Part shown: one piece after another, positions 18,594 to 28,410 of the stretch
Position numbering within the stretch: the stretch's first letter is position 1
Layout of the letters: each line of letters begins with the position of its first letter
Assembly (NCBI GenBank): GCA_027858855.1
Contig: JAQIBV010000053.1
Span: 1-56,977, forward strand
DNA length: 56,977 bases
DNA from: Spirochaetota bacterium
Lineage (GTDB): Bacteria; Spirochaetota; UBA4802; JAFGJZ01
Direction of reading: 5' to 3'
The notes under the pieces: generated by a model
Told to the model about the DNA's origin: nothing
The model's input: only the letters and a program-made list of their open reading frames with translations
Databases searched by the model: none
Translations under genes and position numbers: made by a program

Positions 18594-21038
18594 ATGAAAC
18601 AAAATGATCGTGACAAAGATACTCCTGTCTTTAAAAATATGATTCACGGGATCAGCTTTTTTCTTTTCTTCGTTATATTTTTTATTATGTTTTCCCATAT
18701 TTATAATGTCTCTTCTGCGCCTGTTGGTTGGTCGGAAAAAATTACTGTTACAGGCCGGAAAACAGAGGTGTACAGTTATCATAGTGCTCTGAATGGTGTA
18801 CTTGCGGGTGTTGTCTTTTACGGTGCCGTTAATGAGGTTGAGGGCATATATGTCTCGGTCTCCTTTGATGGTGGTAAAAGTTTTTTTGACTCTAAACTGG
18901 TTTCAGCTGTTTCGCGAAAAGATGAAAGCCAGGTTATTAATCCCCGAATCAGTATCTCTCAAAAAGGCTCTATAACTGTTGTTTGGCAGGATTTCCTTTC
19001 AGATGACCCTTCGTATCGGATTTTCTTTTCTCAAACTACAGATCGCGGTTTATCGTGGACAAACCCTCAGATGATTTCACTTCAGGGTGAAATGCAGGTT
19101 TTACCTCTTCCTATTTATGATGATCGATCCCGGCTACATCTAATTTATCACGCTTTAGAGGGGCAGCAGTTTGCAGTCTATCATTCTGTTAAAGGCGATG
19201 AAGGGTTCGGTGATTCAATAAGAATTTCTCTTAAGGATGCCGATATTCGAGGTGCTTTTTTCCCGGCTGTTGTAGTTAATAATGAAAGCATTTATGTAGT
19301 ATGGCAGGGAAAAGACAATACACAAAGACTGGGGGACGATCTCTATTTTACCTATTCTGATAATAACGGAAAAGAGTGGAGTGATTCACGGCGTATAACT
19401 TTTAACGAATCTGATGATAATGCTCCTTCCATGACGCTTCTTGATACAGTCTTGTATGTGGCCTATCTGAACAATGAGGACACTAACTGGAAAGTTAACC
19501 TGATTCAAGGGCTGAACCGGGGTTTACTTTGGGAGGAAAATGCGGTTGTAGTTTACGATACAAATATTAACTGTTTTGCTCCCGTTGTATACAGGGCTTC
19601 AAAAAACAAGTGTGGTATTTTATGGCATATAAGCAGTGATAACAGCAGTGCGGTTTTTTCTTCACTGTATGACTCTATTGAAAGAGTTTTCTCTCCGGCT
19701 GTCGAATTAGTCTCAGGGGGAAACGATATATCGGGTAATGCGACTGCTTTAATGGATAATAATCAGACTACTGTATTGTGGCAGAAAAATGATGCAGTAA
19801 CAGGAATAAAGAGTGATATTTATGTTGCTCCTCCGAAGGTTGAGTCGTTGACACATCCCTTTGGTAAATGGTCTCAATTCGAAACTGCGGAATTGCGCTG
19901 GGCTCCGGTTGAAGATGCTTCTGGAATAGAGGGATACGCAGTGATTGTAAATCGCGAGCCCAATTTTGATCCGACGGTTGTAAATCTTGATGCTACGGGG
20001 ATGCAAAACAGTGTGCCTTTTCTTCCAGATGGAATTTCCTATTTCCATATTCGTGCTGTAGATAAGGCCGGAAACTATAGTCGTACTCTGCATTTTCCCT
20101 TACTGGTCAGCAAGAGCCCTCTTTCTGTACCGCAGATTAAATCTGCTACTCATATAGAGGGAGAGGGATCAGAGAACAGAAATGCCCGTTTTGATTGGAA
20201 GATGGAGGATGAGGTTCGAATTAAGGGCTACTATTACTCCTTGACGAAGGAGCGTGCTCTGGAGCCGAAAACGTTTATAACTGAAAAAGAGCTGGAATTT
20301 AAAGACTTATCAGATGGACGCTATTTTTTGACTGTGCGGGGTGTGGACAAGGCTGGTAACCCTGGGCGGATTGCTACCTATGAGCTTGTAATTGGTGATA
20401 GTGAAAAACTTATGCCGGAAGAATATGAAAAAATAGCACTGTCCATCCAAAAAAGTGGAGAGAGTGAGGCAAAGACTGATTCTGAGACGACGCGTTCAGG
20501 CGAAGATTTTGCATATGAACCCGAGTTTGAAGAACAGTTTATTTCATTAAGAGTGGCTGCGTCTGGTTCTTCAGAACAGAAAACTATTATAGCGGAATTT
20601 GTTTCTCCCGATAAACATGCTTTTGTACCAGAGATGTTCTATTATTCTGTTTTCAGTGATGAAGAGATTATTAGTCAGGGATACAATGAGGATGGAGTCA
20701 TACGGTTTAAGCAGACGCAACCCGGCAAATATCGTGTTAAGGTGCAGGCTGAGTATGTCTATGGTAATGATCCGGATCAGCTTAAAAGGAAAAGCAATGA
20801 AGAAGTTATCTCCTTAATAATTGACAAGCCCCTTGTGCCCGATTTTGATCCTCTTGATAATTTTTATACTGTATTAACTGACTATTTTACTGATAACTGG
20901 AAGGTTAACTCGCTCTTTCTATTGACTCTTTTTTCGTCTCTCATCTCGTCGATGGTGCTTTTTCGGTTGTATTATGTCTCAAGAGAAGCCCTTTCGCGAT
21001 TAATACGAAGAATAATCTTGATCTTTCAGGCGTCTTGA
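18594..21038 (+). CDS. Membrane-anchored Asp-box beta-propeller protein
   Basis: An 814-residue protein held in the membrane at both ends: a helix at about 18-40 and another at about 775-800 (FLLTLFSSLISSMVLF). The large extracytoplasmic part begins with a BNR/sialidase-like propeller (about 45-400). Degenerate Asp boxes are visible, such as SFDGGKSFF, TTDRGLSW and SDNNGKEW. Two fibronectin-III-like modules follow (about 410-510 and 510-605), each ending with IRAVDKAGNY or VRGVDKAGNP. A charged linker and one more beta-rich module precede the C-terminal helix. No sialidase catalytic triad could be recognised, so an enzymatic role is doubtful. Start ATG 18594 has AGGTG upstream. It probably shares an operon with the next secreted protein. 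Confidence 0.8.
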   Translation: MKQNDRDKDTPVFKNMIHGISFFLFFVIFFIMFSHIYNVSSAPVGWSEKITVTGRKTEVYSYHSALNGVLAGVVFYGAVNEVEGIYVSVSFDGGKSFFDSKLVSAVSRKDESQVINPRISISQKGSITVVWQDFLSDDPSYRIFFSQTTDRGLSWTNPQMISLQGEMQVLPLPIYDDRSRLHLIYHALEGQQFAVYHSVKGDEGFGDSIRISLKDADIRGAFFPAVVVNNESIYVVWQGKDNTQRLGDDLYFTYSDNNGKEWSDSRRITFNESDDNAPSMTLLDTVLYVAYLNNEDTNWKVNLIQGLNRGLLWEENAVVVYDTNINCFAPVVYRASKNKCGILWHISSDNSSAVFSSLYDSIERVFSPAVELVSGGNDISGNATALMDNNQTTVLWQKNDAVTGIKSDIYVAPPKVESLTHPFGKWSQFETAELRWAPVEDASGIEGYAVIVNREPNFDPTVVNLDATGMQNSVPFLPDGISYFHIRAVDKAGNYSRTLHFPLLVSKSPLSVPQIKSATHIEGEGSENRNARFDWKMEDEVRIKGYYYSLTKERALEPKTFITEKELEFKDLSDGRYFLTVRGVDKAGNPGRIATYELVIGDSEKLMPEEYEKIALSIQKSGESEAKTDSETTRSGEDFAYEPEFEEQFISLRVAASGSSEQKTIIAEFVSPDKHAFVPEMFYYSVFSDEEIISQGYNEDGVIRFKQTQPGKYRVKVQAEYVYGNDPDQLKRKSNEEVISLIIDKPLVPDFDPLDNFYTVLTDYFTDNWKVNSLFLLTLFSSLISSMVLFRLYYVSREALSRLIRRIILIFQAS

Positions 21039-21106
21039 TATATATTAAAAAGGTGTTATGACTTAATAGTAATAAGGCGGTATATAACGCCATAGTGGAG
21101 TTTGTT

Positions 21107-21811
21107 ATGAAGAAGACAAAAGAATTTATTTTAAGAATTTCCCTGTTTGTATTTCTTTTTTGCACTGCGATTCTTTATGCACAGGATTACGGTGTATCGG
21201 ATTACATCTTAAACCCAATGACTGTTGACCGTCTTCAATTTATGCCGGTTACACGCGATTTTAGAAATTACTTTATTCTACAGTCAATAAATGATACAAC
21301 GAATATTATTATAGGTGACTTTGTTGGTGCCGAAAAGAAGATTGTTCTAATTATTGATGAGAATTCAGATAATACTATTGATGCGGTACATGAGTGGTAT
21401 CCTGATACAAAAAAAAGGATAAGCCCAAGAAAACCGACAACTACACTTTTTACCGACCTGGAAAGCATGAAGCGTGATATTATTTCGGGTAAGGTTTTCG
21501 AAGAAAACTATGCCTATAAAATGCGTTCACTGGCAAGTCTTGAAGAAAAGCTTGAGCAGGGGAGCGACCGCTTTAAGTACCGTCATGGCTTTACTGTTAA
21601 ACTGTATGACCCTGATCGCCCGAATACGATAATGAGTGATTATTTCTTTGGCAGAAAAGGTGGGCGTTATGATCTGATTTTTAAAACTGAGTATTATCGA
21701 TTATATCACACCATAATTCGACCTCGGGTATACTACTCCGTATATTGCTCTAACTCGAAGGATCCGATCGTTAAAGAGACTGTTGAGAAGCTTGTAAAAT
21801 ATGTTGAGTAA
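21107..21811 (+). CDS. Secreted protein of unknown function
   Basis: A 234-residue protein with a signal peptide (residues about 1-24, ending near LYAQ). The mature protein is rich in Asp, Arg and Tyr and shows no family I recognise. ATG 21107 is preceded by GGAG at six bases, which decides between it and a GTG four codons earlier. It follows the large propeller gene after 68 nt in the same direction and is followed by a good terminator, so the two probably form one transcript and may act together at the cell surface. Confidence 0.75.
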   Translation: MKKTKEFILRISLFVFLFCTAILYAQDYGVSDYILNPMTVDRLQFMPVTRDFRNYFILQSINDTTNIIIGDFVGAEKKIVLIIDENSDNTIDAVHEWYPDTKKRISPRKPTTTLFTDLESMKRDIISGKVFEENYAYKMRSLASLEEKLEQGSDRFKYRHGFTVKLYDPDRPNTIMSDYFFGRKGGRYDLIFKTEYYRLYHTIIRPRVYYSVYCSNSKDPIVKETVEKLVKYVE

Positions 21812-21869
21812 ACTTTATTAATAATCAAAATTATTTTTTAACTAAAATATCTAACATTTTGAATTTAAG

Positions 21870-21915
21870 AAAAGCTCATCTGTCTCCGTTTTTTGTGGAG
21901 GTGGGTGAGCTTTTT
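21870..21915 (+). terminator. Terminator after the secreted-protein gene
   Basis: Long stem AAAAGCTCATC with GGGTGAGCTTTTT and an inner TCTCC/GGAGG pair, ending in five T residues. Confidence 0.85.
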
Positions 21916-22095
21916 AATGATTAATTGTTCTTGTATGACTGTCTATTAGTTAAATTACGGTGTTGTGTAATCGAGCTAAACAGTCACGTTTTCGAAAATG
22001 AGAAGTATGAAGAGAACATGTATTAAGTACTTTATAGAGTAAAAGCTGATTGTCTTAATGGAGTTTTTTAGGAAGGGCTTTTGTAAATGAACATC

Positions 22096-22126
22096 AAACA
22101 GGGACGCTTCTTCAAGGTCCCTGTTT
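22096..22126 (-). terminator. Hairpin after the minus-strand membrane gene
   Basis: Perfect 10-bp inverted repeat AAACAGGGAC with GTCCCTGTTT and an 11-nt loop, 20 nt beyond the stop of the minus-strand membrane protein. A short U-run follows on the transcript. Confidence 0.7.
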
Positions 22127-22146
22127 ATTAAAGAGAGATTGGCAGT

Positions 22147-22749
22147 TTACTTGCCTTCTCTCTGTTTTAGTGTCTCTACCATTTCGCTAAATACTTTATA
22201 GAAGTCCTTTAGAAAGTCCTTATCACGAAGCGGTCGTAGATGGTCGGGAAATTTTCCGTTGATAATTGATTTCATGTACATTGTCATTACATACACAGGT
22301 CCGGCTATCCGGTGGGTCTGACGAAGAAGAATAAAGAATAGAATTACACCTTGAATAAATATTATTGCGACTATTACCCAAATAAGGCCCTGATTAATTT
22401 TGATCATTCGTCTTAATTCTTTCATATTTTGATCATGATCCTGGGCGAGTTTAAGAGAGATTTTCTGGGCGTTCTCTATTGCTGTCAGATTGGATTCAGT
22501 TGTTTCAGAGACTCCGTCTGAATCTTCTGATTCTTCGAAATTTTCAGATATCGCAACAGGAAGAGATAGTACTTGTACTATGTTGTCTTCAATTTCGATA
22601 ATATTAGAAATCTTTTTATTCTGTTTAAGTGCATATATGCCAACTATACATACAAGGATGGATACAATAATAATCTTGATACCCAAAAGAGCGAAAACAG
22701 TCCGTAATTGAAACTTTTTGTCTATTAAAATCTTTTTCCGTTTTGACAT
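22147..22749 (-). CDS. Two-helix membrane protein with HAMP-like tail
   Basis: A 200-residue protein with two transmembrane helices (about 18-41 and 121-143) flanking a short extracytoplasmic region rich in Ser, Glu and Asp. The cytoplasmic C-terminus (about 145-198) begins with THRIAGPVYVMTMYMKSI and ends with a helix containing FYKVFSEMVETL. This RIAGP...RPLRDKD pattern is HAMP-like and is known from small proteins that look like signal-transducing receptors without an output domain. It could be a free-standing sensor or a regulatory subunit. A GGGG stretch lies upstream of the ATG. It is convergent with the preceding gene and divergent from the DUF4139 gene. Confidence 0.78.
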   Translation of the reverse strand: MSKRKKILIDKKFQLRTVFALLGIKIIIVSILVCIVGIYALKQNKKISNIIEIEDNIVQVLSLPVAISENFEESEDSDGVSETTESNLTAIENAQKISLKLAQDHDQNMKELRRMIKINQGLIWVIVAIIFIQGVILFFILLRQTHRIAGPVYVMTMYMKSIINGKFPDHLRPLRDKDFLKDFYKVFSEMVETLKQREGK

Positions 22750-23083
22750 AACAACCCCGCTACGATTAGAAATAATGTATGATTATAATATCGTACATAT
22801 GTTTGGCTTAAAAGTCAATATTTTTTCATTAAGTAGCGGTTTGATGCATTTTTCGAAAAGCCGACTTATAAGTTATTTGCAACAGTTCTATTGGTTTTGA
22901 AATCTATATGTAAAATTATGTTTTCCGTTGTATTTATAGTATATTAGTTTCTGTTTTGGGTATTCTAAATATCTGAGTTAACATTACGGCAAGTGCTAAA
23001 TGGCTGATCTATTAATATACAGCTGATTTTTATAGAAGTTAACAAATCTTGAATTTTAGTGCTGTATCATTCGGGAGGAAAGA
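22750..23083. other. Divergent promoter region
   Basis: A 334-nt gap between divergent genes. It is very AT rich, and no operator-like palindrome or RNA structure stands out. The DUF4139 gene has GGGAGGAAAG directly before its ATG. Confidence 0.45.
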
Positions 23084-24865
23084 ATGAGAAATAGAAGAGT
23101 AATGATGTTTTTATTTGTTGTAATGATTCAGTTATTAGAAGCTTCGCCTTCTCCTGTAGAATCAAAAATTGAAAGTGTAAAACTTTTTCAAAATCGTGCC
23201 GAGATTGAGCGATTTACCGAAGTGGAACTTGTAAAAGGTAATAACCGAATTGAGGTAGGATTTTTGCCTCCTGACCTTTATGACTGGTCTTTGAAGGCAG
23301 GAATATCTGATGAAGTACGTATTTTATCGGTAGAGGTGGAAAAATTTGCTCTTTCGACTCGACGCCGTATTGAAATTGAGAAGATAGAAAAGATTCTTTC
23401 AGATCTGCAGGATCGTGACCGAGTTCAGCTTGATGTATTAATGACTGTTAAATCACAGTTAACTTTTTTGGACGGATTAAGCTCTTTGTCAGCCGAGAGT
23501 GCACGGCAAGAGGTTATTAAAGGAGCACCAAATAGTCAAGCCTGGTCGCGTACTCTTGATTTTATTGCTATGAAACGGGTTAAGCTTTACGCACAAAAGA
23601 GAGCTGTTGAAAAAAAGAGGGAGTCGCTAGGTAAAGAGATCCGTAAGTGGGAGTATGAGTTGTCGAAAATTGGAGGCAGTGGCTACTTTACTGCATATCA
23701 AAGTCTGAATAAATCGGCTTACGAAAATATGTCGGGAATGAAAGTTCAGCAATTTGCGGATATGACAGATATTTATGATAAGCGTAGAAAATATCTTGAA
23801 ACACCAATTTCTGATACGGATTATGAAAAACGGGCAATTATCGAAATTTACTCACCTCGAAAGATGAAAAGCCGGTTGAGCCTGAAGTATCTTGTACCCG
23901 GAACCGCCTGGAACATGGAATATGATGTCAGAGCCGATAGTAAAACCCATGCCCTCGAAATTTCGGTTTATGCTAATCTTTATCAAAAGAGCGGCGAAAA
24001 CTGGAAAAACATTAAGCTTGCAGTTTCAACCGGTGTACCCGCCAGTTCTATTTCAATTCCGGAATTTTACCCCTGGTTTCTTGATGTTATTACAAGTAAA
24101 AAGTCAGATGAATCAACAGAGGTTTTAAAAAGGTCATTTGCACCGAAAGCTGAAATGATGGCTGCTGATGCCGCTATTGCTGCTGAAGCGACTGCACCTG
24201 TTGTAAGAAAAAGTGGCGTTTATATGACAATTGATTTTCCTTCAAGACTGTCAGTTAATTCTTCAACCAAGTATCAGAAAAAATTTATCAGAAAGTATAC
24301 ACTTGTTCCCGTTGATGATAGGACCTTTCACTATGAAACTTTTCCAGCTCGTTCTGAGCAGACATATATTAAAACAAAAATAATGAACAGTACTGAAATA
24401 CCATGGTTAAGAGGATCTGCGCAGGTGTTTTTAGACAATGAGTTTATGGGACGTATGACATTGCCCTATATCCCCGTGGGAGAAGAGCAGGAGATTGTTC
24501 TGGGGACTGTTCCCGAAATTGTTTCGCAGAAACGGTTAATTAAGCGTTATGAAAAAAAGACAGGTCTTTTTGGGGGAAAGAGGACAATAGAATATCATTA
24601 TATAATTACATTGAATAATCGGACTTCTGAGCGAAGGGATATGGTTTTGCTTGATGCGTTCCCGGTTTCCCGAAACAGGGAGGTCCGAATTGAAATTAGT
24701 GAATTGTCGTTACCCTTTTCAATTGTTGAGACAGAAAGTGAGAAGATGCTTTTTGAACAGGGACTACGTAAATGGACTTTTACACTGGGTGCCCGTGAAA
24801 AGAGAGAGATCAGCTATAAAATAAATGTCAGTTTTGGAAAGGATGTAGATGTTACCGGGCTTTAA
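23084..24865 (+). CDS. DUF4139/DUF4140 (mucoidy inhibitor MuiA-like) secreted protein
   Basis: A 593-residue secreted protein. A signal peptide covers about 1-20. The DUF4140 domain follows (about 25-110): IESVKLFQNRAEIERF and the strand pair ending with NRIEVGFLPPDLYDWSLK. A helical region (about 115-225) precedes the large beta-rich DUF4139 domain (about 250-590), which includes LKYLVPGTAWNMEYDVRAD and the closing WTFTLGAREKREISYKINV. The family is common in bacteria but its biochemical function is unknown; the name comes from a link to mucoid exopolysaccharide phenotypes. A strong Shine-Dalgarno (GGGAGGAAAG) precedes the ATG. The gene appears monocistronic. Confidence 0.88.
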   Translation: MRNRRVMMFLFVVMIQLLEASPSPVESKIESVKLFQNRAEIERFTEVELVKGNNRIEVGFLPPDLYDWSLKAGISDEVRILSVEVEKFALSTRRRIEIEKIEKILSDLQDRDRVQLDVLMTVKSQLTFLDGLSSLSAESARQEVIKGAPNSQAWSRTLDFIAMKRVKLYAQKRAVEKKRESLGKEIRKWEYELSKIGGSGYFTAYQSLNKSAYENMSGMKVQQFADMTDIYDKRRKYLETPISDTDYEKRAIIEIYSPRKMKSRLSLKYLVPGTAWNMEYDVRADSKTHALEISVYANLYQKSGENWKNIKLAVSTGVPASSISIPEFYPWFLDVITSKKSDESTEVLKRSFAPKAEMMAADAAIAAEATAPVVRKSGVYMTIDFPSRLSVNSSTKYQKKFIRKYTLVPVDDRTFHYETFPARSEQTYIKTKIMNSTEIPWLRGSAQVFLDNEFMGRMTLPYIPVGEEQEIVLGTVPEIVSQKRLIKRYEKKTGLFGGKRTIEYHYIITLNNRTSERRDMVLLDAFPVSRNREVRIEISELSLPFSIVETESEKMLFEQGLRKWTFTLGAREKREISYKINVSFGKDVDVTGL

Positions 24866-25098
24866 GGCACAGAGGGCTATTGTATGTCTGTGTATAAAAA
24901 AGTGTAGACTTTACATCTAATTGCAGAGATGGTTATGGAGGATCTTTTCAAAAAGGTGCATTTATGAAACCCTCACTCAATTCGGGTTAAGGTGATAAGC
25001 TTTTCAATGAAATTTGTTATTGTAAGAACCATGCAAAAAAGAGTCTAAAGCAGATGACGGGCAGCAGGGTGTCGGTCGGCTTCGTATCGGAGGAATAG

Positions 25099-25974
25099 AT
25101 GAAAATTACAACAGAAGCTAAAGTCGGGATGATGATTACCTTCAGCTTTACACTGTTTATTGTAATTGTAGCGCTTTTAGCTCAGTTTAATATTAATCGA
25201 AGCGGTTATCATTTAAGACTTTATTTTTCGTTTTTGAATGATCTTAAAACCGGCGCTGCTGTAAAGATTGGTGGGGGTATTCAGATTGGTCAGGTGGTAG
25301 AAATAAATCAGTCACAGGATAAAACTGTGGTAAAGATCTGGATTGATAATGAGTATAAACTATCGAAATCGACATCGTTTGCAATTTTCACTACCGGAGT
25401 AATTGGTGAGAAGTATGTGAATGTTATTGTTCCTGCTGTTACAGATAATTCTGGTTATCTTCAGGATGGAGATATAAAATATGGAATTGATCCGGCCTCC
25501 TTTGATCGAATGATGCAGACCTTTCAAAGTTTTTTACAGGATAGGGACGGTGGAGAGATTCTTGCGGATATTTTTATGAATTCGAGTAAGTTCGTAGAAA
25601 ACATGAATGAAATTGTTGAAGATAATAAGTATGATGTTAAGTCATCCGTGGTTATGGCTAAATCTACAATTGAGAATCTGAATGTACAAACCCGGGAATT
25701 GATGTACAATGTTAACAAACTGGCAAAAAACATGTCTGATATTTCAACTGATAATAAGGCAGATATTGATTCTACACTGAAAAATTTATCTCAAACAACT
25801 ACCTCTTTAAACAAACTGGTATACCGGCTTGAGAATGGGCGGGGAACCATAGGTCGTCTGATGTATGATGAAGAAATATATAACAACTTGAGGGATGCCT
25901 CCATATATGCCCGTGATTTGTTTTATGATTTGAAACAGGATCCCTCAAAATTGTTTTTTAAATCCAGCAGGTAG
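25099..25974 (+). CDS. MlaD/MCE-family lipid-transport protein
   Basis: A 291-residue protein anchored by one N-terminal helix (about 10-28) with a periplasmic MCE domain (about 38-115). The hallmark is LKTGAAVKIGGGIQIGQVVEI, then FAIFTTGVIGEKYVNVIVP. A long helical tail follows (about 130-285) with repeated Asn/Thr-rich helices and LENGRGTIGRLMYDEEIYNNL, the usual MCE C-terminal element. MCE proteins form hexamers that carry phospholipids between membranes with an MlaEF-type ABC transporter. No such transporter genes are adjacent. GGAGGAATAG precedes the ATG. radA starts only five nucleotides after its stop, so the two are cotranscribed. Confidence 0.93.
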   Translation: MKITTEAKVGMMITFSFTLFIVIVALLAQFNINRSGYHLRLYFSFLNDLKTGAAVKIGGGIQIGQVVEINQSQDKTVVKIWIDNEYKLSKSTSFAIFTTGVIGEKYVNVIVPAVTDNSGYLQDGDIKYGIDPASFDRMMQTFQSFLQDRDGGEILADIFMNSSKFVENMNEIVEDNKYDVKSSVVMAKSTIENLNVQTRELMYNVNKLAKNMSDISTDNKADIDSTLKNLSQTTTSLNKLVYRLENGRGTIGRLMYDEEIYNNLRDASIYARDLFYDLKQDPSKLFFKSSR

Positions 25975-25979
25975 CTTCA

Positions 25980-27308
25980 TTGGCTAAAAAAAAGAATATA
26001 TATGTTTGTGTATCGTGCGGTGCTGAAAGTGGTGCATGGTCAGGAAAATGTTTGCAGTGTGGTGAGTGGAACTCGATTGTTGAGGCCGAGAAACATGCTC
26101 CTAAAAAAGAGAGTGTAGTTAGGGCGGTTTCTCTTTCTGATGTTAGCTGTGATGATATTGTTCGGCTTCAGTCAGGATACAGTGAGTTTGATCTTGCCTG
26201 TGGTGGTGGTATAGTGAAGGGCGCAGTAACCCTGATTGGTGGAGAACCGGGTATTGGTAAATCGACACTATCATTGCAGATCGCAGATTCATTTAAAACT
26301 CTTTATGTATCGGGTGAAGAGTCGCCTGTTCAGATACGTCAAAGAGCAGAGCGACTTAATATTAAGAAGGACAATATTCTTATAACGACAACAACCTGTG
26401 TAGAGAATATAGAGGAGTTAGTGGAAAAGCACAATCCTGAATGTGTTTTTGTTGATTCGATACAAACTGTGAACTCTTCAATGATTGCAGGGCCGGCCGG
26501 ATCGATTGCCCAATTGCGAGAGTCTGCGTTAAAGTTAACAGCGGTTGCCAAGAACAGAAATATCCCGCTGTTTTTGATTGGTCATATTACAAAAGAGGGT
26601 TCTATTGCCGGGCCAAAGGTTCTTGAGCATGTAGTTGATACAGTGCTATATTTTGAGGGTGACTTTAATAAAGAGTATAGGATTCTTCGTTCGTTTAAAA
26701 ACAGGTTCGGCTCTGTGAATGAGATCGGTTTGTTTACTATGACAGATAAGGGTTTAGAAGAGGTTAAAGATAAAAACAGTGTGTTCTTTAATAGTGACTG
26801 TTTTGGTGCACCCGGAATCGCTGTTGGTTCTGCTATAGAGGGAAGCCGTTCAATCCTGTTTGAAGTACAGTCCCTTGTTTCGTATTCATCTTTCTCAAAT
26901 CCGCGTCGTACAGCTGATGGTCTGGATTTTAATCGTTTAGTGATTATCGCCGCTGCGTTGGAGCGATATGCAGACTTAAAACTTTCAAATTTTGATGTGT
27001 TTATAAATCTGGCCGGCGGTTTTTCGATAAATGAAACAGCCAGTGACCTCGCTGTTGCCCTGTCTATAGCTTCTGGTTATAAAAATACAGCTCTTCCCGA
27101 TAAAACGGGGTATCTTGGAGAAATATCTTTGGCCGGCGAAATACGTCCTGTTTCACAGTTTGAAAGACGCCTTACAGAGTTTGAGCGAAATAATTTTACT
27201 GCGGTTTTTGTTCCTCTAAAAAATGTGAAGGATAAAGGCAGTTTGAAAACATCTATAAAATTGATTCCTGTGAAAAGTATTCAGGAGGCATTGGCTAAAG
27301 CCTTTTAA
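25980..27308 (+). CDS. radA: DNA repair protein RadA
   Basis: A 442-residue RecA-like branch-migration ATPase that acts in recombinational repair. In order: an N-terminal four-Cys zinc ribbon (CVSCG...CLQCGEW, about 10-29), the RecA-type ATPase core with Walker A GGEPGIGKS, Walker B ending in CVFVDSIQT, the RadA-specific KNRFG motif (SFKNRFGSVNEIGLF), and a C-terminal Lon-protease-like domain (about 270-440) with GGFSINETASDLAVALSIAS. The length is normal. The start is TTG, five nucleotides after the MlaD-like stop. Confidence 0.96.
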   Translation: MAKKKNIYVCVSCGAESGAWSGKCLQCGEWNSIVEAEKHAPKKESVVRAVSLSDVSCDDIVRLQSGYSEFDLACGGGIVKGAVTLIGGEPGIGKSTLSLQIADSFKTLYVSGEESPVQIRQRAERLNIKKDNILITTTTCVENIEELVEKHNPECVFVDSIQTVNSSMIAGPAGSIAQLRESALKLTAVAKNRNIPLFLIGHITKEGSIAGPKVLEHVVDTVLYFEGDFNKEYRILRSFKNRFGSVNEIGLFTMTDKGLEEVKDKNSVFFNSDCFGAPGIAVGSAIEGSRSILFEVQSLVSYSSFSNPRRTADGLDFNRLVIIAAALERYADLKLSNFDVFINLAGGFSINETASDLAVALSIASGYKNTALPDKTGYLGEISLAGEIRPVSQFERRLTEFERNNFTAVFVPLKNVKDKGSLKTSIKLIPVKSIQEALAKAF

Positions 27309-27354
27309 CCCTATAGCTTATTTTTAGTTTAGAGAAGGCATTTGGAGGGTTCGT

Positions 27355-27834
27355 ATGAACATAAAATTTGTTATGTTAATTGTGCTGACCGGATTAGAGC
27401 TTCTGCTTATTAACGCTTCGTGTGAAATTGATCATTCAGAACAACCTATAGAGAATACTGACTTTGAAGGAAGGTTATGGCGTATAGTGAGGTATGAGTA
27501 TATAGATGACTCTGTAATTAATTATCCCGTATTAGAGGGTGGCATTAAGATATTTCATTATCATTATTACAATTACGGTATTTTTAGCCAGTACGAATCT
27601 TTTCACTTCGAAGATGGTCCTTCTTTAAACTACTACAATCCCCGCCTCTACACAGAATATGAAAAAATAGATGATAGTTATAACTTTTCGAATGGCGAAA
27701 AGTGGAATTGTGTTGTCACTAATGAACAAGCTGTTTGTGTCTGTTCGGATGTGCCCGAGATTACAGTTCGGAGAATTATTTATGAAGCCACCGATTTAAA
27801 AACTTCAGATTTTTCAATCATGGAATATAGATAG
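27355..27834 (+). CDS. Putative lipoprotein of unknown function
   Basis: A 159-residue protein with a hydrophobic N-terminus and Cys23 in the context LINASC, a loose lipobox that would be acceptable in spirochaetes but not by the strict rule. The mature part is acidic and rich in Tyr and contains two further Cys pairs toward the C-terminus. No family is recognised. GGAGGG lies eight bases before the ATG. It is 46 nt after radA and ends 5 nt before the convergent nitroreductase gene, with no visible terminator in between. Confidence 0.68.
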   Translation: MNIKFVMLIVLTGLELLLINASCEIDHSEQPIENTDFEGRLWRIVRYEYIDDSVINYPVLEGGIKIFHYHYYNYGIFSQYESFHFEDGPSLNYYNPRLYTEYEKIDDSYNFSNGEKWNCVVTNEQAVCVCSDVPEITVRRIIYEATDLKTSDFSIMEYR

Positions 27835-27839
27835 AATAC

Positions 27840-28349
27840 TTACCATTTTTCGAAATGAATTTTTTCTAACTTGTATCGGTCGTCAGTTGTTTTCTCTTCT
27901 GACTTATAACCGACTGCTATCATTCCAACCGTAATTAAGTTTTTGGGAATACTCAACAATTCTGCAATGGGCTCAGATCGTGAGCTTATTGGATACATGC
28001 TTAACCACACGGCTCCCAGACCTATTCCATGTGCAGCCAGCAACATGTTTTCTATTGCTGCTGAACAGTCTTCTATTAAAAAGCCTTCTTCGTTTTGATC
28101 ATTTTTATCTCCACAGACTACAATACAACAACCGGCACTTGGAACCATCTTTGCATATGGATGTATTTGGGAAATATCTTCGAGAGTTTTGCTGTTTTTA
28201 ACAATAACGAAGTGCCATGGCTGAAAGTTTTTTGCAGAAGGAGCATAAAATCCTGCTTTCAATATGGTTTTCAAATCATCATCGTTTAAAACTTCGCCTG
28301 TAAACTTGCGTATACTTCTTCTTGTCAATATGGCTTCTAATATATCCAT
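27840..28349 (-). CDS. Nitroreductase-family FMN oxidoreductase
   Basis: A 169-residue flavoprotein of the short nitroreductase family. FMN-binding features are seen: LTRRSIRKFTG at the N-terminus, APSAKNFQPWHFVIV, and GLGAVWLSMYP in the C-terminal third. These enzymes reduce nitro-compounds, quinones or related substrates with NAD(P)H; the natural substrate here is unknown. ATG 28349 has AGAGGAT upstream and starts at the usual MDILEAI position. A longer reading would run back into the preceding gene and lacks a site. It is 61 nt downstream of the REC-GAF-PAS gene, so cotranscription is possible. Confidence 0.9.
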   Translation of the reverse strand: MDILEAILTRRSIRKFTGEVLNDDDLKTILKAGFYAPSAKNFQPWHFVIVKNSKTLEDISQIHPYAKMVPSAGCCIVVCGDKNDQNEEGFLIEDCSAAIENMLLAAHGIGLGAVWLSMYPISSRSEPIAELLSIPKNLITVGMIAVGYKSEEKTTDDRYKLEKIHFEKW

Positions 28350-28410
28350 GGGAATCCTCTTTTTAATAGCTATATAATTATATTGTTTATAGCAAGAAAT
28401 CACATAAGTG

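Noticed and set aside
18594-21038. Calling the large propeller protein a sialidase
   Set aside because: Asp boxes occur in many propellers; no catalytic Arg triad or nucleophilic Tyr could be identified.
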